Of a DNA stretch of 64,000 bases, positions 32,857 to 48,436 are shown one piece after another. Origin of the DNA: Rhynchopus sp. YZ270_cl-10. Its lineage: Eukaryota > Euglenozoa > Diplonemea > Diplonemida > Diplonemidae. Below the pieces are notes generated by a model. The model ran no database searches. It was not told where the DNA came from and saw only the letters and a list, made by a program, of their open reading frames with translations. The stretch lies in NCBI GenBank assembly GCA_964035575.1, contig OZ037875.1, positions 620,001 through 684,000 of the forward strand, in the 5' to 3' direction. Positions within the stretch are counted from its first letter, which is position 1. Each line of letters starts with the position of its first letter. A program made the translations under genes and the position numbers.

Positions 32857-35800
32857 TTAAACGCACCGAAAACAACGCGACAGAAACAGCGCGTTGAAAC
32901 GCATCGAAAACAACGCAACAGAAACAGCGCGTTGAAACGCATCGACAACAACGCGACAGAAACAGCGCGTTGAAACGCATCGACAACAATGCGACAAAAA
33001 CAGCGCGTTGAAACGCACCGAAAACAACGCGACAGAAACAGCGCGTTGAAACGCATCGAAAACAACGCGACAGAAACAGCTCGTTGAAACGCATCGAAAA
33101 CAACGCGACAGAAACAGCGCGTTGAAACGCATCGAAAACAACGCGACAGAAACAGCGCGTTGAAACGCATCGACAACAACGCGACAGAAACAGCGCGTTG
33201 AAACGCATCGAAAACAACGCGACAGAAACAACGCGTTGAAACGCACCGACAACAACGCGACAGAAACAGCGCGTTGAAACGCAACGAAAACAGCGCGACA
33301 GAAACAGCGCGTTGAAACGCATCGAAAACAACGCGACAGAAACAGCGCGATGAAACGCACCGAAAACAACGCGACAGAAACAGCGCGTTGAAACGCATCG
33401 AAAACAACGCGACAGAAACAGCTCGTTGAAACGCATCGAAAACAACGCGACAGAAACAGCGCGTTGAAACGCATCGAAAACAACGCGACAGAAACAGCGC
33501 GATGAAACGCATCGAAAACAACGCGACAGAAACAGCGCGTTGAAACGCATCGAAAACAACGCGACAGAAACAACGCGTTGAAACGCACCGACAACAACGC
33601 GACAAAAACAGCGCGTTGAAACGCATCGACAACAACGCGACAGAAACAACGCGTTGAAACGCACCGAAAACAACGCGACAGAAACAGCGCGTTGAAACGC
33701 ATCGAAAACAACGCGACAGAAACAGCGCGTTGAAACGCATCGATAACAACGCGACAGAAACAGCGCGTTGAAACGCATCGAAAACAACGCGACAGAAACA
33801 ACGCGTTGAAACGCATCGACAACAACGCGACAGAAACAGCGCGTTGAAACGCATCGAAAACAACGCGACAGAAACAACGCGTTGAAACGCATCGACAACA
33901 ACGCGACAGAAACAACGCGTTGAAACGCATCGAAAACAACGCGACAGAAACAGCGCGTTGAAACGCATCGACAACAACGCGACAGAAACAGCGCGTAGAA
34001 ACGCATCGAAAACAACGCGACAGAAACAGCTCGTTGAAACGCATCGAAAACAACGCGACAGAAACAACGCGTTGAAACGCATCGACAACAACGCGACAGA
34101 AACAGCGCGTTGAAACGCATCGAAAACAACGCGACAGAAACAACGCGTTGAAACGCATCGACAACAACGCGACAGAAACAACGCGTTGAAACGCATCGAA
34201 AACAACGCGACAGAAACAGCGCGTTGAAACGCATCGACAACAACGCGACAGAAACAGCGCGTAGAAACGCATCGACAACAACGCGACAGAAACAGCGCGT
34301 AGAAACGCATCGAAAACAACGCGACAGAAACAGCGCGTTGAAACGCATCGAAAACAACGCGACAGAAACAGCGCGTTGAAACGCACCGAAAACAACGCGA
34401 CAGAAACAGCGCGTTGAAACGCATCGAAAACAACGCGACAGAAACAGCGCGTTGAAACGCACCGAAAACAACGCGACAGAAACAGCGCGTTGAAACGCAT
34501 CGACAACAACGCGACAGAAACAGCGCGTTGAAACGCATCGAAAACAACGCGACAGAAACAGCGCGTTGAAACGCATCGACAACAACGCGACAGAAACAGC
34601 GCGTTGAAACGCATCGAAAACAACGCGACAGAAACAACGCGTTGAAACGCATCGACAACAACGCGACAGAAACAGCGCGTTGAAACGCAACGAAAACAAC
34701 GCGACAGAAACAGCGCGTTGAAACGCATCGACAACAACGCGACAAAAACAGCGCGTTGAAACGCACCGAAAACAACGCGACAGAAACAGCGCGTTGAAAC
34801 GCATCGACAACAACGCGACAGAAACAGCGCGTTGAAACGCATCGAAAACAACGCGACAGAAACAACGCGTTGAAACGCACCGACAACAACGCGACAGAAA
34901 CAGCGCGTTGAAACGCATCGAAAACAACGCGACAGAAACAACGCGTTGAAACGCACCGACAACAACGCGACAGAAACAGCGCGTTGAAACGCATCGAAAA
35001 CAACGCGACAGAAACAGCGCGTTGAAACGCATCGAAAACAACGCGACAGAAACAACGCGTTGAAACGCATCGACAACAACGCGACAAAAACAGCGCGTTG
35101 AAACGCATCGACAACAACGCGACAAAAACAGCGCGTTGAAACGCACCGAAAACAACGCGACAGAAACAGCGCGTTGAAACGCATCGAAAACAACGCGACA
35201 GAAACAGCGCGTTGAAACGCATCGAAAACAACGCGACAGAAACAGCGCGTTGAAACGCATCGAAAACAACGCGACAAAAACAGCGCGTTGAAACGCATCG
35301 ACAACAACGCGACAGAAACAGCGCGTTGAAACGCATCGAAAACAACGCGACAAAAACAGCGCGTTGAAACGCATCGAAAACAACGCGACAGAAACAGCGC
35401 GTTGAAACGCATCGAAAACAACGCGACAGAAACAACGCGTTGAAACGCATCGAAAACAACGCGACAGAAACAGCGCGTTGAAACGCATCGAAAACAACGC
35501 GACAGAAACAACGCGTTGAAACGCACCGAAAACAACGCGACAGAAACAGCGCGTTGAAACGCATCGAAAACAACGCGACAGAAACAACGCGTTGAAACGC
35601 ATCGACAACAACGCGACAAAAACAGCGCGTTCAAACGCATCGACAACAACGCGACAGAAACAGCGCGTTGAAACGCATCGAAAACAACGCGACAGAAACA
35701 ACGCGTTGAAACGCATCGAAAACAACGCGACAGAAACAACGCGTTGAAACGCATCGACAACAACGCGACAAAAACAGCGCGTTGAAACGCACCGAAAACA

Positions 35801-38800
35801 ACGAGACAGAAACAGCGCGTTGAAACGCATCGAAAACAACGCGACAGAAACAGCGCGTTGAAACGCATCGAAAACAACGCGACAGAAACAGCGCGTTGAA
35901 ACGCATCGAAAACAACGCGACAGAAACAGCGCGTTGAAACGCACCGAAAACAACGCGACAGAAACAGCGCGTTGAAACGCATCGAAAACAACGCGACAGA
36001 AACAGCGCGTTGAAACGCATCGAAAACAACGCGACAAAAACAGCGCGTTGAAACGCATCGACAACAACGCGACACAAACAACGCGTTGAAACGCACCGAA
36101 AACAACGCGACAGAAACAGCGCGTTGAAACGCATCGAAAACAACGCGACAGAAACAACGCGTTGAAACGCATCGAAAACAACGCGACAGAAACAGCGCGT
36201 TGAAACGCATCGAAAACAACGCGACAAAAACAGCGCGTTGAAACGCATCGACAACAACGCGACAGAAACAACGCGTTGAAACGCATCGAAAACAACGCGA
36301 CAGAAACAGCGCGTTGAAACGCATCGAAAACAACGCGACAGAAACAGCGCGTTGAAACGCATCGAAAACAACGCGACAGAAACAGCGCGTTGAAACGCAT
36401 CGAAAACAACGCAACAGAAACAGCGCGTTGAAACGCATCGACAACAACGCGACAGAAACAGCGCGTTGAAACGCATCGACAACAATGCGACAAAAACAGC
36501 GCGTTGAAACGCATCGAAAACAACGCGACAGAAACAGCGCGTTGAAACGCATCGAAAACAACGCGACAGAAACAGCGCGTTGAAACGCATCGAAAACAAC
36601 GCGACAGAAACAGCGCGTTGAAACGCATCGAAAACAACGCGACAGAAACAGCGCGTTGAAACGCACCGAAAACAACGCGACAGAAACAGCGCGTTGAAAC
36701 GCATCGAAAACAACGCGACAGAAACAGCTCGTTGAAACGCATCGAAAACAACGCGACAGAAACAGCGCGTTGAAACGCATCGAAAACAACGCGACAGAAA
36801 CAGCGCGTTGAAACGCATCGACAACAACGCGACAGAAACAGCGCGTTGAAACGCATCGAAAACAACGCGACAGAAACAACGCGTTGAAACGCATCGAAAA
36901 CAACGCGACAGAAACAGCGCGTTGAAACGCACCGACAACAACGCGACAGAAACAGCGCGTTGAAACGCAACGAAAACAGCGCGACAGAAACAGCGCGTTG
37001 AAACGCATCGAAAACAACGCGACAGAAACAGCGCGATGAAACGCACCGAAAACAACGCGACAGAAACAGCGCGTTGAAACGCATCGAAAACAACGCGACA
37101 GAAACAGCTCGTTGAAACGCATCGAAAACAACGCGACAGAAACAGCGCGTTGAAACGCATCGAAAACAACGCGACAGAAACAGCGCGATGAAACGCATCG
37201 AAAACAACGCGACAGAAACAGCGCGTTGAAACGCATCGAAAACAACGCGACAGAAACAACGCGTTGAAACGCACCGACAACAACGCGACAAAAACAGCGC
37301 GTTGAAACGCATCGACAACAACGCGACAGAAACAACGCGTTGAAACGCACCGAAAACAACGCGACAGAAACAGCGCGTTGAAACGCATCGAAAACAACGC
37401 GACAGAAACAGCGCGTTGAAACGCATCGATAACAACGCGACAGAAACAGCGCGTTGAAACGCATCGAAAACAACGCGACAGAAACAACGCGTTGAAACGC
37501 ACCGAAAACAACGCGACAGAAACAGCGCGTTGAAACGCATCGACAACAACGCGACAGAAACAGCGCGTAGAAACGCATCGAAAACAACGCGACAGAAACA
37601 GCTCGTTGAAACGCATCGAAAACAACGCGACAGAAACAGCGCGTTGAAACGCATCGAAAACAACGCGACAGAAACAGCGCGTTGAAACGCATCGAAAACA
37701 ACGCGACAGAAACAGCGCGTTGAAACGCACCGAAAACAACGCGACAGAAACAGCGCGTTGAAACGCATCGAAAACAACGCGACAGAAACAGCGCGTTGAA
37801 ACGCATCGACAACAACGCGACAGAAACAGCGCGTTGAAACGCATCGAAAACAACGCGACAGAAACAACGCGTTGAAACGCATCGACAACAACGCGACAGA
37901 AACAGCGCGTTGAAACGCAACGAAAACAACGCGACAGAAACAGCGCGTTGAAACGCATCGACAACAACGCGACAGAAACAGCGCGTTGAAACGCATCGAA
38001 AACAACGCGACAGAAACAACGCGTTGAAACGCACCGACAACAACGCGACAGAAACAGCGCGTTGAAACGCATCGAAAACAACGCGACAGAAACAACGCGT
38101 TGAAACGCATCGAAAACAACGCGACAGAAACAGCGCGTTGAAACGCATCGAAAACAACGCGACAGAAACAACGCGTTGAAACGCACCGAAAACAACGCGA
38201 CAGAAACAGCGCGTTGAAACGCATCGAAAACAACGCGACAGAAACAACGCGTTGAAACGCATCGACAACAACGCGACAAAAACAGCGCGTTCAAACGCAT
38301 CGACAACAACGCGACAGAAACAGCGCGTTGAAACGCATCGAAAACAACGCGACAGAAACAACGCGTTGAAACGCATCGAAAACAACGCGACAGAAACAGC
38401 GCGTTGAAACGCATCGAAAACAACGCGACAGAAACAACGCGTTGAAACGCACCGACAACAACGCGACAGAAACAGCGCGTTGAAACGCATCGAAAACAAC
38501 GCGACAGAAACAGCGCGTTGAAACGCATCGAAAACAACGCGACAGAAACAACGCGTTGAAACGCATCGACAACAACGCGACAAAAACAGCGCGTTGAAAC
38601 GCATCGACAACAACGCGACAAAAACAGCGCGTTGAAACGCACCGAAAACAACGCGACAGAAACAGCGCGTTGAAACGCATCGAAAACAACGCGACAGAAA
38701 CAGCGCGTTGAAACGCATCGAAAACAACGCGACAGAAACAGCGCGTTGAAACGCATCGAAAACAACGCGACAGAAACAGCGCGTTGAAACGCACCGAAAA

Positions 38801-41710
38801 CAACGCGACAGAAACAGCGCGTTGAAACGCATCGAAAACAACGCGACAAAAACAGCGCGTTGAAACGCATCGAAAACAACGCGACAGAAACAGCGCGTTG
38901 AAACGCATCGAAAACAACGCGACAAAAACAGCGCGTTGAAACGCATCGACAACAACGCGACAGAAACAACGCGTTGAAACGCACCGAAAACAACGCGACA
39001 GAAACAGCGCGTTGAAACGCATCGAAAACAACGCGACAGAAACAACGCGTTGAAACGCATCGACAACAACGCGACAAAAACAGCGCGTTGAAACGCATCG
39101 ACAACAACGCGACAGAAACAGCGCGTTGAAACGCATCGAAAACAACGCGACAGAAACAGCGCGTTGAAACGCATCGAAAACAACGCGACAGAAACAACGC
39201 GTTGAAACGCATCGACAACAACGCGACAGAAACAGCGCGTTGAAACGCATCGAAAACAACGCGACAAAAACAGCGCGTTGAAACGCATCGACAACAACGC
39301 GACAGAAACAACGCGTTGAAACGCATCGACAACAACGCGACAGAAACAGCGCGTTGAAACGCACCGAAAACAACGCGACAGAAACAGCGCGTTGAAACGC
39401 ATCGAAAACAACGCGACAGAAACAACGCGTTGAAACGCATCGACAACAACGCGACAAAAACAGCGCGTTCAAACGCATCGACAACAACGCGACAGAAACA
39501 GCGCGTTGAAACGCATCGAAAACAACGCGACAGAAACAGCGCGTTGAAACGCACCGAAAACAACGCGACAGAAACAGCGCGTTGAAACGCATCGAAAACA
39601 ACGCGACAGAAACAGCGCGTTGAAACGCACCGAAAACAACGCGACAGAAACAGCGCGTTGAAACGCATCGAAAACAACGCGACAGAAACAGCGCGTTGAA
39701 ACGCATCGACAACAACGCGACAGAAACAGCGCGTTGAAACGCATCGAAAACAACGCGACAGAAACAACGCGTTGAAACGCATCGACAACAACGCGACAGA
39801 AACAGCGCGTTGAAACGCATCGAAAACAACGCGACAGAAACAACACGTTGAAACGCATCGAAAACAACGCGACAGAAACAACGCGTTGAAACGCACCGAA
39901 AACAACGCGACAGAAACAGCGCGTTGAAACGCATCGAAAACAACGCGACAGAAACAACGCGTTGAAACGCATCGACAACAACGCGACAAAAACAGCGCGT
40001 TCAAACGCATCGACAACAACGCGACAGAAACAGCGCGTTGAAACGCATCGAAAACAACGCGACAGAAACAGCGCGTTGAAACGCATCGAAAACAACGCGA
40101 CAGAAACAGCGCGTTGAAACGCACCGAAAACAACGCGACAGAAACAGCGCGTTGAAACGCATCGAAAACAACGCGACAGAAACAGCGCGTTGAAACGCAT
40201 CGAAAACAACGCGACAGAAACAGCGCGTTGAAACGCATCGAAAACAACGCGACAGAAACAGCGCGTTGAAACGCATCGAAAACAACGCGACAGAAACAGC
40301 GCGTTGAAACGCACCGAAAACAACGCGACAGAAACAGCGCGTTGAAACGCATCGAAAACAACGCGACAGAAACAACGCGTTGAAACGCATCGAAAACAAC
40401 GCGACAAAAACAGCGCGTTGAAACGCATCGACAACAACGCGACACAAACAACGCGTTGAAACGCACCGAAAACAACGCGACAGAAACAGCGCGTTGAAAC
40501 GCATCGAAAACAACGCGACAGAAACAACGCGTTGAAACGCATCGACAACAACGCGACAGAAACAGCGCGTTGAAACGCATCGAAAACAACGCGACAAAAA
40601 CAGCGCGTTGAAACGCATCGACAACAACGCGACAGAAACAGCGCGTTGAAACGCATCGAAAACAACGCGACAGAAACAGCTCGTTGAAACGCATCGAAAA
40701 CAACGCGACAGAAACAGCGCGTTGAAACGCATCGAAAACAACGCGACAGAAACAGCGCGTTGAAACGCATCGACAACAACGCGACAGAAACAGCGCGTTG
40801 AAACGCATCGAAAACAACGCGACAGAAACAGCGCGTTGAAACGCACCGAAAACAACGCGACAGAAACAGCGCGTTGAAACGCACCGAAAACAACGCGACA
40901 GAAACAGCGCGTTGAAACGCATCGAAAACAACGCGACAGAAACAGCGCGTTGAAACGCATCGACAACAACGCGACAGAAACAGCGCGTTGAAACGCATCG
41001 AAAACAACGCGACAGAAACAACGCGTTGAAACGCATCGACAACAACGCGACAGAAACAGCGCGTTGAAACGCATCGAAAACAACGCGACAGAAACAACAC
41101 GTTGAAACGCATCGAAAACAACGCGACAGAAACAACGCGTTGAAACGCACCGAAAACAACGCGACAGAAACAGCGCGTTGAAACGCATCGAAAACAACGC
41201 GACAGAAACAGCGCGTTGAAACGCATCGAAAACAACGCGACAGAAACAACGCGTTGAAACGCATCGACAACAACGCGACAGAAACAGCGCGTTGAAACGC
41301 ATCGAAAACAACGCGACAAAAACAGCGCGTTGAAACGCATCGACAACAACGCGACAGAAACAGCGCGTTGAAACGCATCGAAAACAACGCGACAAAAACA
41401 GCGCGTTGAAACGCATCGACAACAACGCGACAGAAACAGCGCGTTGAAACGCATCGAAAACAACGCGACAAAAACAACGCGTTGAAACGCATCGACAACA
41501 ACGCGACAGAAACAGCGCGTTGAAACGCATCGAAAACAACGCGACAGAAACAGCGCGTTGAAACGCATCGAAAACAACGCGACAGAAACAGCGCGTTGAA
41601 ACGCATCGACAACAATGCGACAAAAACAGCGCGTTGAAACGCACTGAAAACAACGCGACAGAAACAGCGCGTTGAAACGCATCGACAACAACGCGACAGA
41701 AACAACGCGT
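32857..41710. repeat. Higher-order block 1 (8,854 bp, 233 units)
   Basis: It starts at marker A (32857), has GCAACGAAAACAGC at 33281 (+424), marker B with GAGACAG 170 bp later at 35631 (+2,774), and a second GCAACGAAAACAGC at 36967 (B +1,336). Additional B markers lie at 38291, 39469 and 40001. The part to about 38291 is nearly identical to block 3. Confidence 0.8.
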
Positions 41711-44700
41711 TTAAACGCACCGAAAACAACGCGACAGAAACAGCGCGTTGAAACGCATCGAAAACAACGCAACAGAAACAGCGCGTTGAAACGCATCGAC
41801 AACAACGCGACAGAAACAGCGCGTTGAAACGCATCGACAACAATGCGACAAAAACAGCGCGTTGAAACGCACCGAAAACAACGCGACAGAAACAGCGCGT
41901 TGAAACGCATCGAAAACAACGCGACAGAAACAGCTCGTTGAAACGCATCGAAAACAACGCGACAGAAACAGCGCGTTGAAACGCATCGAAAACAACGCGA
42001 CAGAAACAGCGCGTTGAAACGCATCGACAACAACGCGACAGAAACAGCGCGTTGAAACGCATCGAAAACAACGCGACAGAAACAACGCGTTGAAACGCAC
42101 CGACAACAACGCGACAGAAACAGCGCGTTGAAACGCAACGAAAACAGCGCGACAGAAACAGCGCGTTGAAACGCATCGAAAACAACGCGACAGAAACAGC
42201 GCGATGAAACGCACCGAAAACAACGCGACAGAAACAGCGCGTTGAAACGCATCGAAAACAACGCGACAGAAACAGCTCGTTGAAACGCATCGAAAACAAC
42301 GCGACAGAAACAGCGCGTTGAAACGCATCGAAAACAACGCGACAGAAACAGCGCGATGAAACGCATCGAAAACAACGCGACAGAAACAGCGCGTTGAAAC
42401 GCATCGAAAACAACGCGACAGAAACAACGCGTTGAAACGCACCGACAACAACGCGACAAAAACAGCGCGTTGAAACGCATCGACAACAACGCGACAGAAA
42501 CAACGCGTTGAAACGCACCGAAAACAACGCGACAGAAACAGCGCGTTGAAACGCATCGAAAACAACGCGACAGAAACAGCGCGTTGAAACGCATCGATAA
42601 CAACGCGACAGAAACAGCGCGTTGAAACGCATCGAAAACAACGCGACAGAAACAACGCGTTGAAACGCACCGAAAACAACGCGACAGAAACAGCGCGTTG
42701 AAACGCATCGACAACAACGCGACAGAAACAGCGCGTAGAAACGCATCGAAAACAACGCGACAGAAACAGCTCGTTGAAACGCATCGAAAACAACGCGACA
42801 GAAACAGCGCGTTGAAACGCATCGAAAACAACGCGACAGAAACAGCGCGTTGAAACGCACCGAAAACAACGCGACAGAAACAGCGCGTTGAAACGCATCG
42901 AAAACAACGCGACAGAAACAGCGCGTTGAAACGCACCGAAAACAACGCGACAGAAACAGCGCGTTGAAACGCATCGAAAACAACGCGACAGAAACAGCGC
43001 GTTGAAACGCATCGAAAACAACGCGACAGAAACAGCGCGTTGAAACGCATCGACAACAACGCGACAGAAACAGCGCGTTGAAACGCATCGAAAACAACGC
43101 GACAGAAACAACGCGTTGAAACGCATCGACAACAACGCGACAGAAACAGCGCGTTGAAACGCAACGAAAACAACGCGACAGAAACAGCGCGTTGAAACGC
43201 ATCGACAACAACGCGACAAAAACAGCGCGTTGAAACGCACCGAAAACAACGCGACAGAAACAGCGCGTTGAAACGCATCGACAACAACGCGACAGAAACA
43301 ACGCGTTGAAACGCACCGACAACAACGCGACAGAAACAGCGCGTTGAAACGCATCGAAAACAACGCGACAGAAACAACGCGTTGAAACGCACCGACAACA
43401 ACGCGACAGAAACAGCGCGTTGAAACGCATCGAAAACAACGCGACAGAAACAGCGCGTTGAAACGCATCGAAAACAACGCGACAGAAACAACGCGTTGAA
43501 ACGCATCGACAACAACGCGACAAAAACAGCGCGTTGAAACGCATCGACAACAACGCGACAAAAACAGCGCGTTGAAACGCACCGAAAACAACGCGACAGA
43601 AACAGCGCGTTGAAACGCATCGAAAACAACGCGACAGAAACAGCGCGTTGAAACGCATCGAAAACAACGCGACAGAAACAGCGCGTTGAAACGCATCGAA
43701 AACAACGCGACAAAAACAGCGCGTTGAAACGCATCGACAACAACGCGACAGAAACAGCGCGTTGAAACGCATCGAAAACAACGCGACAAAAACAGCGCGT
43801 TGAAACGCATCGAAAACAACGCGACAGAAACAGCGCGTTGAAACGCATCGAAAACAACGCGACAGAAACAACGCGTTGAAACGCATCGAAAACAACGCGA
43901 CAGAAACAGCGCGTTGAAACGCATCGAAAACAACGCGACAGAAACAACGCGTTGAAACGCATCGACAACAACGCGACAGAAACAACGCGTTGAAACGCAC
44001 CGAAAACAACGCGACAGAAACAACGCGTTGAAACGCACCGAAAACAACGCGACAGAAACAGCGCGTTGAAACGCATCGAAAACAACGCGACAGAAACAAC
44101 GCGTTGAAACGCATCGACAACAACGCGACAAAAACAGCGCGTTCAAACGCATCGACAACAACGCGACAGAAACAGCGCGTTGAAACGCATCGAAAACAAC
44201 GCGACAGAAACAACGCGTTGAAACGCATCGACAACAACGCGACAGAAACAACGCGTTGAAACGCATCGAAAACAACGCGACAGAAACAACGCGTTGAAAC
44301 GCACCGAAAACAACGCGACAGAAACAGCGCGTTGAAACGCATCGAAAACAACGCGACAGAAACAACGCGTTGAAACGCATCGACAACAACGCGACAAAAA
44401 CAGCGCGTTCAAACGCATCGACAACAACGCGACAGAAACAGCGCGTTGAAACGCATCGAAAACAACGCGACAGAAACAACGCGTTGAAACGCATCGAAAA
44501 CAACGCGACAGAAACAACGCGTTGAAACGCATCGACAACAACGCGACAAAAACAGCGCGTTGAAACGCACCGAAAACAACGAGACAGAAACAGCGCGTTG
44601 AAACGCATCGAAAACAACGCGACAGAAACAGCGCGTTGAAACGCATCGAAAACAACGCGACAGAAACAGCGCGTTGAAACGCATCGAAAACAACGCGACA

Positions 44701-47700
44701 GAAACAGCGCGTTGAAACGCACCGAAAACAACGCGACAGAAACAGCGCGTTGAAACGCATCGAAAACAACGCGACAGAAACAGCGCGTTGAAACGCATCG
44801 AAAACAACGCGACAAAAACAGCGCGTTGAAACGCATCGACAACAACGCGACAGAAACAACGCGTTGAAACGCACCGAAAACAACGCGACAGAAACAGCGC
44901 GTTGAAACGCATCGAAAACAACGCGACAGAAACAACGCGTTGAAACGCATCGACAACAACGCGACAAAAACAGCGCGTTGAAACGCATCGACAACAACGC
45001 GACAGAAACAGCGCGTTGAAACGCATCGAAAACAACGCGACAGAAACAGCGCGTTGAAACGCATCGAAAACAACGCGACAGAAACAACGCGTTGAAACGC
45101 ATCGACAACAACGCGACAGAAACAGCGCGTTGAAACGCATCGAAAACAACGCGACAAAAACAGCGCGTTGAAACGCATCGACAACAACGCGACAGAAACA
45201 ACGCGTTGAAACGCATCGACAACAACGCGACAGAAACAGCGCGTTGAAACGCATCGAAAACAACGCGACAGAAACAGCGCGTTGAAACGCATCGAAAACA
45301 ACGCGACAGAAACAGCGCGTTGAAACGCATCGACAACAACGCGACAAAAACAGCGCGTTGAAACGCACTGAAAACAACGCGACAGAAACAACGCGTTGAA
45401 ACGCATCGACAACAATGCGACAAAAACAGCGCGTTGAAACGCACCGAAAACAACGCGACAGAAACAGCGCGTTGAAACGCATCGAAAACAACGCGACAGA
45501 AACAGCTCGTTGAAACGCATCGAAAACAACGCGACAGAAACAGCGCGTTGAAACGCATCGAAAACAACGCGACAGAAACAGCGCGTTGAAACGCATCGAC
45601 AACAACGCGACAGAAACAGCGCGTTGAAACGCATCGAAAACAACGCGACAGAAACAACGCGTTGAAACGCACCGACAACAACGCGACAGAAACAGCGCGT
45701 TGAAACGCAACGAAAACAGCGCGACAGAAACAGCGCGTTGAAACGCATCGAAAACAACGCGACAGAAACAGCGCGATGAAACGCACCGAAAACAACGCGA
45801 CAGAAACAGCGCGTTGAAACGCATCGAAAACAACGCGACAGAAACAGCTCGTTGAAACGCATCGAAAACAACGCGACAGAAACAGCGCGTTGAAACGCAT
45901 CGAAAACAACGCGACAGAAACAGCGCGATGAAACGCATCGAAAACAACGCGACAGAAACAGCGCGTTGAAACGCATCGAAAACAACGCGACAGAAACAAC
46001 GCGTTGAAACGCACCGACAACAACGCGACAAAAACAGCGCGTTGAAACGCATCGACAACAACGCGACAGAAACAGCGCGTTGAAACGCACCGAAAACAAC
46101 GCGACAGAAACAGCGCGTTGAAACGCATCGAAAACAACGCGACAGAAACAGCGCGTTGAAACGCACCGAAAACAACGCGACAGAAACAGCGCGTTGAAAC
46201 GCATCGAAAACAACGCGACAGAAACAACGCGTTGAAACGCACCGAAAACAACGCGACAGAAACAGCGCGTTGAAACGCATCGACAACAACGCGACAGAAA
46301 CAGCGCGTAGAAACGCATCGAAAACAACGCGACAGAAACAGCTCGTTGAAACGCATCGAAAACAACGCGACAAAAACAGCGCGTTGAAACGCATCGACAA
46401 CAACGCGACAGAAACAACGCGTTGAAACGCACCGAAAACAACGCGACAGAAACAGCGCGTTGAAACGCATCGAAAACAACGCGACAGAAACAACGCGTTG
46501 AAACGCATCGACAACAACGCGACAAAAACAGCGCGTTGAAACGCATCGACAACAACGCGACAGAAACAGCGCGTTGAAACGCATCGAAAACAACGCGACA
46601 GAAACAGCGCGTTGAAACGCATCGAAAACAACGCGACAGAAACAACGCGTTGAAACGCATCGACAACAACGCGACAGAAACAGCGCGTTGAAACGCATCG
46701 AAAACAACGCGACAAAAACAGCGCGTTGAAACGCATCGACAACAACGCGACAGAAACAACGCGTTGAAACGCATCGACAACAACGCGACAGAAACAGCGC
46801 GTTGAAACGCATCGAAAACAACGCGACAGAAACAGCGCGTTGAAACGCACCGAAAACAACGCGACAGAAACAGCGCGTTGAAACGCATCGAAAACAACGC
46901 GACAGAAACAGCGCGTTGAAACGCATCGAAAACAACGCGACAGAAACAGCGCGTTGAAACGCATCGAAAACAACGCGACAGAAACAGCGCGTTGAAACGC
47001 ATCGAAAACAACGCGACAAAAACAGCGCGTTGAAACGCACTGAAAACAACGCGACAGAAACAGCGCGTTGAAACGCATCGAAAACAACGCGACAGAAACA
47101 GCGCGTTGAAACGCACCGAAAACAACGCGACAGAAACAGCGCGTTGAAACGCATCGAAAACAACGCGACAGAAACAGCGCGTTGAAACGCACCGAAAACA
47201 ACGCGACAGAAACAGCGCGTTGAAACGCATCGAAAACAACGCGACAGAAACAGCGCGTTGAAACGCATCGACAACAACGCGACAGAAACAGCGCGTTGAA
47301 ACGCATCGAAAACAACGCGACAGAAACAACGCGTTGAAACGCATCGACAACAACGCGACAGAAACAGCGCGTTGAAACGCATCGAAAACAACGCGACAGA
47401 AACAACACGTTGAAACGCATCGAAAACAACGCGACAGAAACAACGCGTTGAAACGCACCGAAAACAACGCGACAGAAACAGCGCGTTGAAACGCATCGAA
47501 AACAACGCGACAGAAACAACGCGTTGAAACGCATCGACAACAACGCGACAAAAACAGCGCGTTCAAACGCATCGACAACAACGCGACAGAAACAGCGCGT
47601 TGAAACACATCGAAAACAACGCGACAGAAACAGCGCGTTGAAACGCATCGAAAACAACGCGACAGAAACAGCGCGTTGAAACGCACCGAAAACAACGCGA

Positions 47701-48436
47701 CAGAAACAGCGCGTTGAAACGCATCGAAAACAACGCGACAGAAACAGCGCGTTGAAACGCATCGAAAACAACGCGACAGAAACAGCGCGTTGAAACGCAT
47801 CGAAAACAACGCGACAGAAACAGCGCGTTGAAACGCATCGAAAACAACGCGACAGAAACAGCGCGTTGAAACGCACCGAAAACAACGCGACAGAAACAGC
47901 GCGTTGAAACGCATCGAAAACAACGCGACAGAAACAACGCGTTGAAACGCATCGAAAACAACGCGACAAAAACAGCGCGTTGAAACGCATCGACAACAAC
48001 GCGACACAAACAACGCGTTGAAACGCACCGAAAACAACGCGACAGAAACAGCGCGTTGAAACGCATCGAAAACAACGCGACAGAAACAACGCGTTGAAAC
48101 GCATCGACAACAACGCGACAGAAACAGCGCGTTGAAACGCATCGAAAACAACGCGACAAAAACAGCGCGTTGAAACGCATCGACAACAACGCGACAGAAA
48201 CAACGCGTTGAAACGCATCGACAACAACGCGACAGAAACAGCGCGTTGAAACGCATCGAAAACAACGCGACAGAAACAGCGCGTTGAAACGCATCGAAAA
48301 CAACGCGACAGAAACAGCGCGTTGAAACGCATCGACAACAATGCGACAAAAACAGCGCGTTGAAACGCACTGAAAACAACGCGACAGAAACAGCGCGTTG
48401 AAACGCATCGACAACAACGCGACAGAAACAACGCGT
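41711..48436. repeat. Higher-order block 2 (6,726 bp, 177 units)
   Basis: Marker A at 41711, GCAACGAAAACAGC at 42135 (+424), marker B plus GAGACAG at 44409 (+2,698), second GCAACGAAAACAGC at 45707 (B +1,298). Other B markers are at 44143, only 7 units before 44409, and at 47563. The first ~900 bp match block 1 base for base in the stretch I compared (33000-33300 against 41854-42154). Confidence 0.8.
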